Part shown: positions 8,423-17,235 of the stretch, one piece after another
Position numbering within the stretch: the stretch's first letter is position 1
Layout: every line of letters begins with the position of its first letter
Source: Specibacter cremeus
GTDB taxonomy: Bacteria > Actinomycetota > Actinomycetes > Actinomycetales > Micrococcaceae
Length of the DNA: 47,461 nucleotides
Assembly (NCBI RefSeq): GCF_003946885.1
Contig: NZ_RWKQ01000038.1
Location: 1-47,461 of the forward strand
Reading direction: 5' to 3'
Program-made: the position numbers and the translations under genes
The notes under the pieces: generated by a model
Databases searched by the model: none
What the model was told of the DNA's origin: nothing
Seen by the model: only the letters and a program-made list of their open reading frames with translations

Positions 8423-9248
8423 CGCGCCGGCCGTCTGGTCCACGCTCCTGCTGGCCAGTGCCATGGCGTGGGCCTGGATCGTGGCCTACGCGGCGGCCAT
8501 GCCGGCGCGCATGGGCGCCGGCATGGCCCCGCAGCCCGGCGTGGGTGCCTTTTTGGGCGTCTGGATGTGCATGATGGCCGCCATGATGCTGCCTGCGGTT
8601 GCTCCCGTCGCCACGATCTATGTCCGAACGATAGGTGCCGGTCCGCCCGGTTTGCCGGACGCCGGCCCCGCACCGGCCGGCTCCCGGCCGGCCGGCTCCC
8701 GGCCGGCGGGCGTCCGGCCGGGGGGCGTCCGGCCGGCGGGCGCCTTGCCGGCCGGACGGGCCGTCGGTCTGGTTGTGGGCTACCTGCTGGTGTGGGCGGC
8801 GTACGGGATCATTGCTTTTGCGGCCACCCGGGCCTTTGGCGTGCTCAGCGGACCGTCTGGGTCGGCCGCGCCCTGGATTGATGCCGCGGCCCTCGCGGTG
8901 GCCGGCGTCTACCAGTTCACACCGGCCAAGAACCGTTGCCTCTCGCACTGCCGCTCGCCCCTTGCCGTGCTCCTTCATGTCGGGAACTTCCGGGGCCCGC
9001 TCCGTGATGTCCGTGCGGGCTTCTGGCATGGCGGCTACTGTCTGGGCTGTTGTTGGAGCCTGATGCTGGTTCTGGTGGCCGTGGGCATGATGAACATCGT
9101 CTGGATGGTCCTGCTGGCCGGCGTCGTCTTTGTGGAAAAGACCTGGCGGTACGGCAGGCAATTCAGCTACGCCGTCGGCGGGCTGCTGCTCATCCTGGCG
9201 ATCGCCGTGCCGCTGCAGCCTGCTCTCGTCGGGGTGGCCGGGATGTAG
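8388..9248 (+). CDS. DUF2182 membrane protein
   Basis: Polytopic membrane protein of about 286 aa in the DUF2182 family. The second helix has the family's WMCMMAAMMLPAVAP signature (about 59-73), rich in methionine, and a later CLSHCRSP/GGYCLGCCW cysteine region, suggestive of metal handling. Between the second and third helices is a hydrophilic insert (about 90-125) of repeated GSRPA/GVRPA units encoded by short GC-rich tandem repeats. The start is uncertain: the ATG at 8388 overlaps the DUF1326 gene by 35 bases but keeps the first helix whole, while the ATG at 8463 would shorten it. Confidence 0.88.
   Translation: MATTGTSPGRRSAPAVWSTLLLASAMAWAWIVAYAAAMPARMGAGMAPQPGVGAFLGVWMCMMAAMMLPAVAPVATIYVRTIGAGPPGLPDAGPAPAGSRPAGSRPAGVRPGGVRPAGALPAGRAVGLVVGYLLVWAAYGIIAFAATRAFGVLSGPSGSAAPWIDAAALAVAGVYQFTPAKNRCLSHCRSPLAVLLHVGNFRGPLRDVRAGFWHGGYCLGCCWSLMLVLVAVGMMNIVWMVLLAGVVFVEKTWRYGRQFSYAVGGLLLILAIAVPLQPALVGVAGM
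8670..8762 (+). repeat. Short in-frame GC-rich tandem repeat inside DUF2182 gene
   Basis: Imperfect 15-base units of the type CCGGCCGGCTCCCGG repeat about six times and encode GSRPA, GVRPG and GVRPA pentapeptides. All units are multiples of three, so copy-number change lengthens or shortens the loop without breaking the frame. Confidence 0.75.
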
Positions 9249-9323
9249 GGCCGGCCCCGGCCACCGCTATCCTGTCCCTTGGGTGCGTACCGCCAAGGAT
9301 GCAATACCCCTAGGCTGGACCCC

Positions 9324-9941
9324 ATGGCGCTCATCCACGATGCCGCATTGCGGCCCACCAAACTGGAACTGCTCGCAACCTGGCTGCCCGGCCAGCCCTG
9401 GTTTTCCGGGGACGCGTCCACGCTGGTCCGCGTGGCGTCGTTCCGCTACGACGACCCCGCCGGCGAGGTGGGCATCGAGACCCTGCTGGTGAGGGTCGAC
9501 GGCGGCCCGGTGCTGCAGGTGCCGCTGACGTATCGCGCCGCGCCGCTGCCCGGTGCGGCCCTGATTGGGACCATGGACCACTCCGTCCTGGGTCAGCGGT
9601 GGGCGTACGACGCCTGCACCGATCCGGTCTATGTCGCCGCGCTGGCCGGCGCGCTCCTGGCCGGGGCGCCGCAGGCCGCGCAGGTCAGGGAGATCGACGG
9701 CGAGCTGGTCGCCCTTCCCGAATCCGTCGCCGTGACGGGATCCGGCGAACCGGGGACGCCTGTACCGGTCATCGATGCCGTATCCGCCTCGACGGTTGAC
9801 GGCGTGACAACCGTCAGCGCGGGCGCACTGACCCTGTCCGTGCACCGGCTGCCGCAGGCCGCCGCCGTCGTCGTCCCCCACTCGCTCACCGCGACCACCG
9901 GGGAATCCGGCACGCCGCTGTTGCTGGCGACGGTGGGATAG
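9324..9941 (+). CDS. Maltokinase N-terminal cap-like protein
   Basis: Protein of 205 aa that resembles the N-terminal cap domain of actinobacterial maltokinases (often annotated as 1,4-alpha-glucan branching protein) standing alone without the kinase. Supporting features are the start HDAALRPTKLELLATWLPGQPWF, which is read here in two parts, HDAALRPTKLELLA and TWLPGQPWF. Also seen are the LLVRVDGGPVLQVPLTYR strand and GTMDHSVLGQRWAYDACTDP. Its role is unknown; stand-alone copies are common in actinobacteria. The ATG at 9324 fits the conserved N-terminus. It is monocistronic, with a 75-base gap before it. Confidence 0.8.
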   Translation: MALIHDAALRPTKLELLATWLPGQPWFSGDASTLVRVASFRYDDPAGEVGIETLLVRVDGGPVLQVPLTYRAAPLPGAALIGTMDHSVLGQRWAYDACTDPVYVAALAGALLAGAPQAAQVREIDGELVALPESVAVTGSGEPGTPVPVIDAVSASTVDGVTTVSAGALTLSVHRLPQAAAVVVPHSLTATTGESGTPLLLATVG

Positions 9942-10115
9942 GGCGCCCCGGCGATTAACAGCTGTGTCACAGAACGGCTTTCTATTGTCAAATGGTTGCC
10001 GTGGTGATTGGCTGACCGGTGTAGGCCTTGCTGGGGAGGCCGGAGCGGGCCGCTGACACCGGTGGAGCGTGCTTTCCTGTCCCCCGGAAAACTATCCGGC
10101 TGATGGAGGCATGAC

Positions 10116-11873
10116 ATGAGCGCAGTATCCTCGTCCCAGAATTTCGCCCACGGGTTCCCCACACCCGGACCCCAGGGACCCACGCCGCAGAAAGTGATGG
10201 ACCACGTGTTCTTCCTGTCCGAAGGGGCGTGGAAAACGGCACGTGAGGAACAGCAATTCGACCACATCGTCATTGGCAGCGGGTTCTGCGCCCACGCCTT
10301 CGCCGAACGCACACTGTCGCGGAACCCGCACGCCCGGATCCTGATCATCGAGCGGGGCCCGTTCTTCCTGCCCCAGCACTTCCAGAACCTGCCACTGCCC
10401 TACCGGCAGACCTTGGGCGGGCTCTCCGAAACGTTCCCCTGGACCCTCGCGGCGGCCACGGCCAACCAGCCGGCCGGCAAGATTTCCTGGCAACACGGCA
10501 TGGTCCCGTTTTACGGGGGCCGCAGCATCATGTGGAGCGCCTGGTGCCCCCGCCCCGAGGAGAACGAAATGCGGGGCTGGCCACGGCCCGTCATGGATGC
10601 CGCGCGCGCCCACTTCAAGTCGGCGGAGGATCTGCTGAACGTCATTGCCGCGGACCACATCGATGCCGGGCAATCCCCCGACGCGCTGGCATTGATCAGC
10701 CAGACCCGGCCGGTCTACGGGATCATGCAAAAAGCCCTGCAACAGCGCCTGGCGGACGGCCTGCACAAGATCGACTCCGCAACACGCACCATGCCGGCCC
10801 CGCTGGCCGCGGCGGCCGGCGCCAGCTCGGGCGTGGACTTTGCCAAGTTCTCCACACCGGCCGTGCTGCTGGAACTCGCGGACCGGCAGGCCGCCCTGGC
10901 CGCCCAGGGCAATGGTGCGCCGCTGCAGATTGTCACGGACTGCACGGTTGGACGGATCCTGGCGCAGGACGGCCGGGCCACGGCGCTGGAGACGACCCGC
11001 GGCGTGGTCAATGTGGGCCAGGCCAACCTGGTGCTGGCGATGGGCACCCTGCCGCCGACCACCCTGGTGCTGAACTCCTTCCCGGACACCCCCGGTGCCG
11101 GCGAGACGTTCAGCGCCCATTTCATCACCTCGGTGGTGGCCCGGGTGCCCCGGAAGGACTTCGACTTCGGCGAAAAGCTGGGCGACCTTGAGCTGGCGGC
11201 CATCTACCTGGCCGGCAAGAGCCCGGCGGGCATGCAGTACCACGTGCAGCTCTCCGTCCTCTCGGACCGGCATCCGGATGAGAACGCGCAAAAGTCCGAA
11301 CGTTACGCCCCGGACGTGGTGGCCACCGCCTCCCTCGCCCAGCTGCGGTCCTCGGAGGAGTACTTGGTGTTTGTCTGTGCCGTCCTGGGCGAGCTGGATG
11401 AGGCCAACCCGGAGAACCACCTGTTGCCATCCGGGGGCGCGGATCCGACGTGCAATGTCACGCTGCAGGTCCTGGCCAACGGCACGGACGACGCCACGTG
11501 GGACACCATGGACGAGGGCACCTTCCAGATGCTGGAGCGCGTGCTATCCCCGGGCGGCGCGGGCCGTGTTGAATACTGGCACGGCGACCCGGACACCGGA
11601 AGTTGGGGCGCCGAGCGCCCGAGCATCCCGGAGCGGCGCGTCCCGGGCTTGGTCCATGAAAGTTCGTCGCTGCCGATCGGCGAGGGGGCGGACGCCACGG
11701 TCGGCGTGGACTACCGGCTCAACGGCGTCGGCAACGTCTTCGTCACCGGTGGCGGGCTCTGGCCCACCGGCGGCTCCTGGAACCCCACCATGACGATGGT
11801 GGCGCTGGCCCAGGACCTTGCCGACAACTTGACGGAGGACGGCTTCGGGTCAGGCGCCGGACCCGGTGATTGA
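10116..11873 (+). CDS. GMC-family FAD oxidoreductase
   Basis: Flavoprotein of 585 aa. The FAD-binding GSGFCAHAFAE motif begins at residue 54 (IVIGSGFCAH). A GGRSIMWSAW segment corresponds to the family's second signature region. The C-terminal GMC domain ends with NVFVTGGGLWPTGGSWNP (about 535-555), placing a histidine/asparagine pair near the flavin as in glucose-methanol-choline oxidoreductases. The substrate, probably an alcohol or sugar hydroxyl, cannot be read from sequence. There is no signal peptide. The ATG follows a GATGGAGGC ribosome site by about five bases. No obvious operon partner is present. Confidence 0.85.
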   Translation: MSAVSSSQNFAHGFPTPGPQGPTPQKVMDHVFFLSEGAWKTAREEQQFDHIVIGSGFCAHAFAERTLSRNPHARILIIERGPFFLPQHFQNLPLPYRQTLGGLSETFPWTLAAATANQPAGKISWQHGMVPFYGGRSIMWSAWCPRPEENEMRGWPRPVMDAARAHFKSAEDLLNVIAADHIDAGQSPDALALISQTRPVYGIMQKALQQRLADGLHKIDSATRTMPAPLAAAAGASSGVDFAKFSTPAVLLELADRQAALAAQGNGAPLQIVTDCTVGRILAQDGRATALETTRGVVNVGQANLVLAMGTLPPTTLVLNSFPDTPGAGETFSAHFITSVVARVPRKDFDFGEKLGDLELAAIYLAGKSPAGMQYHVQLSVLSDRHPDENAQKSERYAPDVVATASLAQLRSSEEYLVFVCAVLGELDEANPENHLLPSGGADPTCNVTLQVLANGTDDATWDTMDEGTFQMLERVLSPGGAGRVEYWHGDPDTGSWGAERPSIPERRVPGLVHESSSLPIGEGADATVGVDYRLNGVGNVFVTGGGLWPTGGSWNPTMTMVALAQDLADNLTEDGFGSGAGPGD

Positions 11874-11880
11874 GCCGAAG

Positions 11881-12019
11881 CCACCGGTGATTGAGCCTGC
11901 CGAAATCAGGTCTCGACAAGCTCGACCACCGGTGATTGAGCCTGCCGAAATCAGGTCTCGACAAGCTCGACCACCGGCGATTGAGCCTGCCGAAATCAGG
12001 TCTCGACAAGCTCGACCAC
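11881..12019. repeat. Three tandem 45-bp palindromic repeat units
   Basis: Perfect or near-perfect 45-base period starting at 11881, 11926 and 11971, each with an arm GGTGATTGAGCCTGCCGAAA and a partly complementary arm TCTCGACAAGCTCGACCACC. The array lies between two converging genes and could fold as stem-loops that stop transcription from either side. It belongs to the repeat family also seen near 13256, 18332, 19786, 25508, 31063 and 41381. Confidence 0.9.
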
Positions 12020-12025
12020 CGGCGG

Positions 12026-13147
12026 CTAGATCCCGTTCAGCGCCTCCGCCGTGGCCAACGCAGTGTAACGGGCGGCGTCGGCCATGGCCGCCTCGGGCGA
12101 CCGGGCCACGTCGGCGGCGCTGGCGGCCGCCACGACGCCGTGCCCGGCCAGCTGCTCGGCCGTCACGGCGATGCGCCCGGCAACGACGACGACGGGCAGT
12201 CCCCTCGCGTGCGCGGCGTCGGCCACGCCGATGGGCGCCTTCCCGGACAGTGACTGCTCGTCCATGGAACCCTCGCCGGTGATGACCAGGTCGGCGTCCG
12301 CGAGTGCGGCGTCCAGGTCCACGAGCTCGGCCACGAGGTCGAAGCCGCGCTCGATGGCCGCCTTCGCGTAGGCCGTGAACAGGGCGGGGAAGCCACCGGC
12401 CGCCCCGGCACCGGGCATGTTGATGTCGACGCCGGTGTCCGCCAACACCAGGGCGGCCAGGTGCTTGAGCCCGGCGTCCAGGCGCTGGACGGCGTCGTCG
12501 TCTGCCCCCTTCTGCGGCCCGAACACGTGGGCGGCCCCCGTGATTCCGTACAGCGGGTTGTCCACGTCGACGGCCATGCGGATGCGCACGGCCGCCAGCC
12601 GCGGATCCAGTCCGGAGGCGTCAATGGAGGCGACGTCCTGCAGGGACCCGCCGCCGAGCGGGACCAGGTTCCCGGCCGCGTCCAGCAGCTTCAGCCCGAG
12701 CGCGCGCAGCGCGCCGGTGCCGGCATCGGTCATGGCCGATCCGCCCAGCCCGATGATCAGCTCCGTGGCGCCGGCCTCCAGCGCCGCGGCGATCAGCTGG
12801 CCGGACCCGTACGAGTGGGCGCGCAGGGCGTTCTCCACCGTCGGCTCGCTGAGCAGGTAGCCGCTGGCCTGCGCCGTCTCGATGACGGCCGTGCGTTTGC
12901 CATGACGGTCACCCAGCGCCCAGGCGGCCCCGACCGGCTTCACGATCGGCCCGATGACCGAGTTCAACCGCTCCTCGAAGCCCGCCGCGACGGCCGCCTC
13001 CAGGGTGCCCTCGCCGCCGTCGGCCACGGGCAGGGCGGTGACGACGGCGTCAGGGTAGACGCGCAGGGCGCCCTCGCTCATGGCCGCCGCGGCCTCGACG
13101 CCGGTGAGCGTGCCCTTGAACTTGTCCGGTGCAATCAAGATTCGCAT
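12026..13147 (-). CDS. Glycerate kinase
   Basis: Glycerate 2-kinase family enzyme of 373 aa, phosphorylating glycerate with ATP. It begins with the family signature APDKFKGTLTGVEAA and has the GGEGTLEA segment near residue 45 and the IGLGGSAMTDAGTGAL loop. A late VITGEGSMDEQSLSGK region is also typical of this class (GarK/GlxK). The open frame extends further upstream, but the ATG at 13147 precedes the conserved first strand directly. It ends within the repeat array at 11881-12019. Confidence 0.93.
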   Translation of the reverse strand: MRILIAPDKFKGTLTGVEAAAAMSEGALRVYPDAVVTALPVADGGEGTLEAAVAAGFEERLNSVIGPIVKPVGAAWALGDRHGKRTAVIETAQASGYLLSEPTVENALRAHSYGSGQLIAAALEAGATELIIGLGGSAMTDAGTGALRALGLKLLDAAGNLVPLGGGSLQDVASIDASGLDPRLAAVRIRMAVDVDNPLYGITGAAHVFGPQKGADDDAVQRLDAGLKHLAALVLADTGVDINMPGAGAAGGFPALFTAYAKAAIERGFDLVAELVDLDAALADADLVITGEGSMDEQSLSGKAPIGVADAAHARGLPVVVVAGRIAVTAEQLAGHGVVAAASAADVARSPEAAMADAARYTALATAEALNGI

Positions 13148-13176
13148 GGGTCCATCCTGCCAGCTGTCCGGGCGGG

Positions 13177-13301
13177 TCTCGCTCCCCAGCCGCTCCCCGC
13201 CCTCGCAAGCTCGGTCGGGGCCCCTCGCGGCCGTGGGCCCTGGCTCGAGCACCGGGGTCTCGACAGGCTCGACCACCGGGTCTCGACAGGCTCGACCACC
13301 G
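13177..13301. repeat. Long dispersed repeat plus two TCTCGACAGG units
   Basis: The first 72 bases (13177-13248, beginning TCTCGCTCCCCAGCCGCTCC) match 19727-19798 at 69 of 72 positions. They are followed by two copies of GGTCTCGACAGGCTCGACCA. The block fills the gap between the glycerate kinase and phosphodiesterase genes. Confidence 0.85.
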
Positions 13302-13314
13302 GGCGTGGCCGCCA

Positions 13315-14085
13315 TCACCAATAGCCGCGCTCCCGCATGACGTCGGCGAGCAGGTCGGCGCGGTCGGTCATGACACCGTCCACGCCCAGGTCGAACAGCT
13401 CGCGCATCTCTTGCGGCACGTTGATGGTCCACACGTGCACGGCCAGCCCGTGCCGGTGCGCCCGGACCACGGAGCGCCGCGTCACCAAGGTGATGCCGAA
13501 GCGCCGGCGCGGGATCTGCAACGCGTCGGTGTCCCGCAGGAACCACCGCAGCAGCGGCCGCGGCAGCCACCCGCCGAGCACGAACGCGGCCATCGTGGCA
13601 GTCCCCGCGGAACTGGCCACCGGCCGGGACAGCCGGCGCAGCACCGCCCGGCGCCGCTTGTCGGAGAACGACGCCACGAGTACCCGGTCGTGCAGCCCGA
13701 ACTCCTCGATCGCGGCGGCCAGCGTGGGCACCGAACCGGCGTCCTTCACGTCCAGGTTGAATTTCGTCGCCGGCATGGCCTGGACCAGTTCGGCCAGCGT
13801 GACGATCGGTTCGGTGCCGCCGATGCGGGCCTGAAGGACGACGGCGGCGGGCAGGTCCGCGATCCGGCCCGGAACGCCTGTGGTCCGGAGCAGGGTGTCG
13901 TCGTGGAACAGGATGGCGACGCCGTCGGCTGTCGTGTGCACGTCCGACTCGAGGTGCGTGTAGCCCAACGCCGCCGCGGCCCGGAACGCGGCCAGGGAGT
14001 TCTCCAACCCCTGCGGCGAGAAGCCCCGGTGCGCGAAGGCCAGCGGGATCGGCGAGTCGAGGAACGGCGTGCGGGGCCCGGCCAT
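13315..14085 (-). CDS. Glycerophosphodiester phosphodiesterase
   Basis: Enzyme of 256 aa with a TIM-barrel GDPD domain that hydrolyses glycerophosphodiesters to an alcohol and glycerol-3-phosphate. The catalytic HRG (AHRGFSPQGLENSLAAF), the LESDVH acidic pair and the following FHDDTL histidine are all present. The C-terminal VHVWTIN and GVDGVMTDRAD segments complete the barrel. No signal peptide was seen. The ATG at 14085 is chosen because the domain starts 15 residues later. The gene begins 10 bases after the HAD hydrolase stop, so the two are co-transcribed. Confidence 0.92.
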   Translation of the reverse strand: MAGPRTPFLDSPIPLAFAHRGFSPQGLENSLAAFRAAAALGYTHLESDVHTTADGVAILFHDDTLLRTTGVPGRIADLPAAVVLQARIGGTEPIVTLAELVQAMPATKFNLDVKDAGSVPTLAAAIEEFGLHDRVLVASFSDKRRRAVLRRLSRPVASSAGTATMAAFVLGGWLPRPLLRWFLRDTDALQIPRRRFGITLVTRRSVVRAHRHGLAVHVWTINVPQEMRELFDLGVDGVMTDRADLLADVMRERGYW

Positions 14086-14095
14086 CCGGCGCTCT

Positions 14096-14905
14096 TTACC
14101 CCAGCGCCGCGAGCCGGGCCTCGATGACCTGGGCGACGCCGTCGTCCGCGAAATGCGGCGCCTGCCGGGCGGCGGCCGCGATCGCGTCCGGGTGGCCGCT
14201 GGCCATCGCATAGCCGGTGCCGGCCCACCGCAGCATCTCGATGTCGTTGGGCATGTCGCCGAACGCCACGACGTCCGCGGCGGCGATGCCCCGGGATGCG
14301 GCGAACTCGGCCAGCGTGACGGCCTTGTTCACGCCGAGCGGCCCCATCTCCAGCAGTGCGGCGGCCGGCGCGGAATGCGTGATGGACAGCAGGGGCGCCA
14401 CCTGGGCGTACACCGTGGCGAGGAACTGGTCGGCCGTGCCGTCCCGGGTGACGGCCAGGAACTTCACGATCCCTCCGTCGCCCATGGCCGGCTCCAGCAT
14501 GGGCGCGACGCGCGCCGCGAGGTCCGGGGCGGCCTGGCCGGGTTCCATGAAGCCCGATTCCAGGTGCAGCCCGTCCAGGCTCTCCAGGGCGAAGTACGGC
14601 GCCGGCACCAGCGACCGGATGATGTGCTGTACCCGGTCCACGGTCTCCCACCGCAGCAGGTGGGAGTTGACGACGGTTTCCGTGGCCAGGTCGTACGTGA
14701 CGGCGCCGTTGGAGCAGATGACGGTGCCGGTGTGGCCCATCTGGGCCCGGATCGGTTCCAGCCAGCGCGGCGGCCGGCCCGTGACGAACACGATCTCCAC
14801 CCCGGCGTCGGCGGCGCGGCGGAACGCGGCGACCGTGCGGTCGCTGATCTTCCCGTCGTGGCCGAGGATGGTCCCGTCGATGTCACTGGCAATCAAGCGC
14901 ATCAC
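14096..14905 (-). CDS. Cof-type HAD hydrolase (sugar phosphatase-like)
   Basis: Phosphatase of 269 aa in the Cof/HAD-IIB class. Motif I is DIDGTIL with the nucleophile and acid/base aspartates, motif II is FVTGRPP, and the conserved lysine is in LGVNKAVTL. Motif IV is AFGDMPNDIEML. A cap domain lies between motifs II and III, as expected for sugar or flavin phosphate phosphatases; the substrate is unknown. Two adjacent ATG codons could start it. It heads an operon with the phosphodiesterase. Confidence 0.92.
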   Translation of the reverse strand: MMRLIASDIDGTILGHDGKISDRTVAAFRRAADAGVEIVFVTGRPPRWLEPIRAQMGHTGTVICSNGAVTYDLATETVVNSHLLRWETVDRVQHIIRSLVPAPYFALESLDGLHLESGFMEPGQAAPDLAARVAPMLEPAMGDGGIVKFLAVTRDGTADQFLATVYAQVAPLLSITHSAPAAALLEMGPLGVNKAVTLAEFAASRGIAAADVVAFGDMPNDIEMLRWAGTGYAMASGHPDAIAAAARQAPHFADDGVAQVIEARLAALG

Positions 14906-15084
14906 TCAAGGCTACCCAACCGCGCTGTGCGCCCGGGACGTGCAATCTCCCTGACGGCGCTGGAAATCCCGTCCGCAATTCCGTGGTTGAAACTGGAAGA
15001 GCCGGCCATGGCCGGAAAAGTTGCATTTGCCGGACGCATTTCCAGGATGGCGCAACAATCACGGCGCTTTCCGAGAACCGGTTT

Positions 15085-15516
15085 CTATACGGCCGTGACC
15101 GCCTGATCCGAACCGCAATACTTGCATTTGCTCGCCGCCAACGGAAGGTCATCGGAGAGGCAGGCCGGGCAGGTCTTGGACGGCGCCGGGTCCCCGAAGG
15201 CGACTATGCCGCGGCGTGCCTGGACGGACTTGTACGGAACCACGATCAGGAAGTACACCACCGCCATGAAGATGATGAAGTAGATGATCGCGGAGATGAA
15301 CGACCCAATGTCCAGGTAGGTCGTCTTGTTCCCGGCCGCACCGAGCTGCCAGCCCAAGCCGAGCGTTTGACCGCCCGCGATGGCCGCGATCAGCGGGTTG
15401 ATGACGAAATCGGTGAATGCCTTCACCAAGGTGCTGAAGGCCAGCGCAACGACCAGCCCGACGGCGATCGTGATGACGTCGCCCCGCATCAGAAAGTTCT
15501 TGAATCCCCTAATCAT
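15085..15516 (-). CDS. mscL: Large-conductance mechanosensitive channel with zinc-ribbon tail
   Basis: MscL of 143 aa, the pentameric channel that releases solutes on hypo-osmotic shock. The N-terminal MIRGFKNFLMRGDVITIAVG and first helix, and the second helix around ISAIIYFIIFMAVVYFLIV, are canonical. The C-terminal tail replaces the usual charged helix with a CPAC-x11-CKYC zinc-ribbon-like unit (C116, C119, C131, C134). The ribosome site GGAGGATCTG directly precedes the start. It stands alone. Confidence 0.93.
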   Translation of the reverse strand: MIRGFKNFLMRGDVITIAVGLVVALAFSTLVKAFTDFVINPLIAAIAGGQTLGLGWQLGAAGNKTTYLDIGSFISAIIYFIIFMAVVYFLIVVPYKSVQARRGIVAFGDPAPSKTCPACLSDDLPLAASKCKYCGSDQAVTAV

Positions 15517-15668
15517 CAGATCCTCCGATAATCACCATGCCGACGGCGATGTGCCGCCTATCGTCACGGTAGCCCTGCCCATTGGAAACGGTCAACGGTT
15601 GGAAATGAACATTCGGATGACGATAACCGGAATGCGCTTGAATGCGTTCGGTGGAAGAGGCAGCCCGG

Positions 15669-16205
15669 TTATTTGGCCTCGAAGACGCCGGTCAGCCGGG
15701 CCCGGGCCAGCCCATGGAAGTTCAGGTTGAAGCCGAGCACGGCCGGGGTCGCGTCCGCGCGCACGTCCAGGGCGGCCACGTCCACGGCGTGCACCACGAC
15801 CATGTACCGGTGCGGGCCATCCCCGGCGGGCGGTGCCGAGCCCATGTAACCGGGGTACCCGGCGTCGTTCTTCAGCGTCAGCGCGCCAGCGGGCAGCCCC
15901 TTGGACCCCTTGGAATCGCCGGCGCCCTCGGCCAGCGACGTCACGGTCGCGGGGATGTTGGCGACGACCCAGTGCCAGAAGCCGCTCGCGGTGGGCGCGT
16001 CGGGGTCGAACATGGTCACGGCGAAGCTGCGTGTCCCGGCCGGGAAGCCGCTCCAGGACAGCTGCGGCGACAGGTCACGGCCGTGCCGGTGGGCGCCGGC
16101 GGCCACCTGCGCCGCCGGCATGGTGTCGCCGTCGGCCAGGGACTCGCTGGTGAGCGTGAAGCCGGGCTTCGGTGACAGCAGCGTGTAGGGGTCGTAGTCA
16201 AGCAT
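15669..16205 (-). CDS. YbhB/YbcL family PEBP protein
   Basis: Cytoplasmic phosphatidylethanolamine-binding-protein-like protein of 178 aa. It carries the DPDAP ligand-pocket motif, the FWHWVVANIPATVTSL strand with its histidine, and HRYMVVVHAVD near the C-terminus. Function in bacteria is unclear. The ATG at 16205 gives the normal family length; it overlaps the stop region of the upstream sugar kinase by eight bases, so the two are coupled. Confidence 0.92.
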   Translation of the reverse strand: MLDYDPYTLLSPKPGFTLTSESLADGDTMPAAQVAAGAHRHGRDLSPQLSWSGFPAGTRSFAVTMFDPDAPTASGFWHWVVANIPATVTSLAEGAGDSKGSKGLPAGALTLKNDAGYPGYMGSAPPAGDGPHRYMVVVHAVDVAALDVRADATPAVLGFNLNFHGLARARLTGVFEAK

Positions 16206-17157
16206 GGGTCGTACCTTCCTGCAGTTCGGATCGGGTGGGCGGGTTGGCGCCGGCACGCGAGACCGTGATGGCGGCGGCGCGCGCGGCGTAGCGGATCATG
16301 GCCTCCAGCTTGCCGACGCCCATGGCGCGGAGCTCGGCCCGCCGGTGCGCCCCGTCCAGCTCGGCGTCGACCAGGGCGCCCAGCAGCGCCGCCATGAACG
16401 AGTCGCCGGCGCCCACGGTATCGACGACGGCGGTGCGCGGCACCGGGCAGGCGACCTCGCCGGCCGCGCAGACCGCCCACGGGCCGTCGCCGCCGCGGGT
16501 GACGACGACGACGGCGGGGCCGGCGTCCGTGGGGCCGGTCGCCAGCCAGCGGCGCGCCGATTCCAGCGGGTCGACGCCGGGGTACAGCCAGGCCAGGTCC
16601 TCGTCCGAGGCCTTGACCACGTCGGCGAGCGCCACGAACTTCTCGGCCTGGGCGCGGGCGTGGGCCACGTCGGTGATGATGGACGACCGACAGTTCGGGT
16701 CGTACGTGATGGTGGCGCCCGGGTGGGCGGCCAGGACGGCCTGGAACACCTGGTCGGCGCCCGGGGCCAGCATGGTGGCGATGGATCCGGTGTGCAGCAG
16801 CGTGGTGGCGGCCAGCATGAAATTGGGCCCGCCACTGGCGTCGGGGGCGATCGAGGGAAGCTGCCAGTCCAGGGCGAACTCATACGCGGCGGCGCCGGAT
16901 CCGTCCAGCACGGCGCGGGCCACCGAGGTGGGCAGGTGGTCCGGGACGACGGGGACCAGGACGTCGTACTCGCGCAGGTGGGTGGCCACCATGGTCCCGT
17001 ACGGGTCGGTGCCGTAGCGGCCGAGGAACTGGACGGGGTGGCCGAGCCGGGCCAGCCCGACCGCCACGTTCAGGGGGCTGCCGCCCACGTGCGGCTCCGG
17101 CGCCCGCCCCGGCCGGACCACCTCGTCGATGAGCGCCTCTCCAATGACTGTCAGCAT
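16198..17157 (-). CDS. PfkB-family carbohydrate kinase (fructokinase-like)
   Basis: Sugar kinase of 319 aa. The first PfkB signature is GGSPLNVAVGLARLG (25-39) and the second, with the catalytic aspartate, is DTVGAGDSF near residue 250. VVVTRGGDG precedes it as expected. The early GGSPLNVA pattern is typical of fructokinases, but the sugar cannot be fixed from sequence alone. It overlaps the YbhB gene downstream by eight bases. Confidence 0.9.
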   Translation of the reverse strand: MLTVIGEALIDEVVRPGRAPEPHVGGSPLNVAVGLARLGHPVQFLGRYGTDPYGTMVATHLREYDVLVPVVPDHLPTSVARAVLDGSGAAAYEFALDWQLPSIAPDASGGPNFMLAATTLLHTGSIATMLAPGADQVFQAVLAAHPGATITYDPNCRSSIITDVAHARAQAEKFVALADVVKASDEDLAWLYPGVDPLESARRWLATGPTDAGPAVVVVTRGGDGPWAVCAAGEVACPVPRTAVVDTVGAGDSFMAALLGALVDAELDGAHRRAELRAMGVGKLEAMIRYAARAAAITVSRAGANPPTRSELQEGTTHA

Positions 17158-17235
17158 TGCACCAGCCTACGACGCCGGCGGGCCCGGGCCCCTGGCATGA
17201 CGCGGCGTGGCCGGCAAGTGGGTAGGCTCGAAGCC

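Noticed and set aside
11881-12019. CRISPR-like array
   Set aside because: The 45-base units are contiguous without unique spacers, and no cas genes are near; this is a tandem palindromic repeat.
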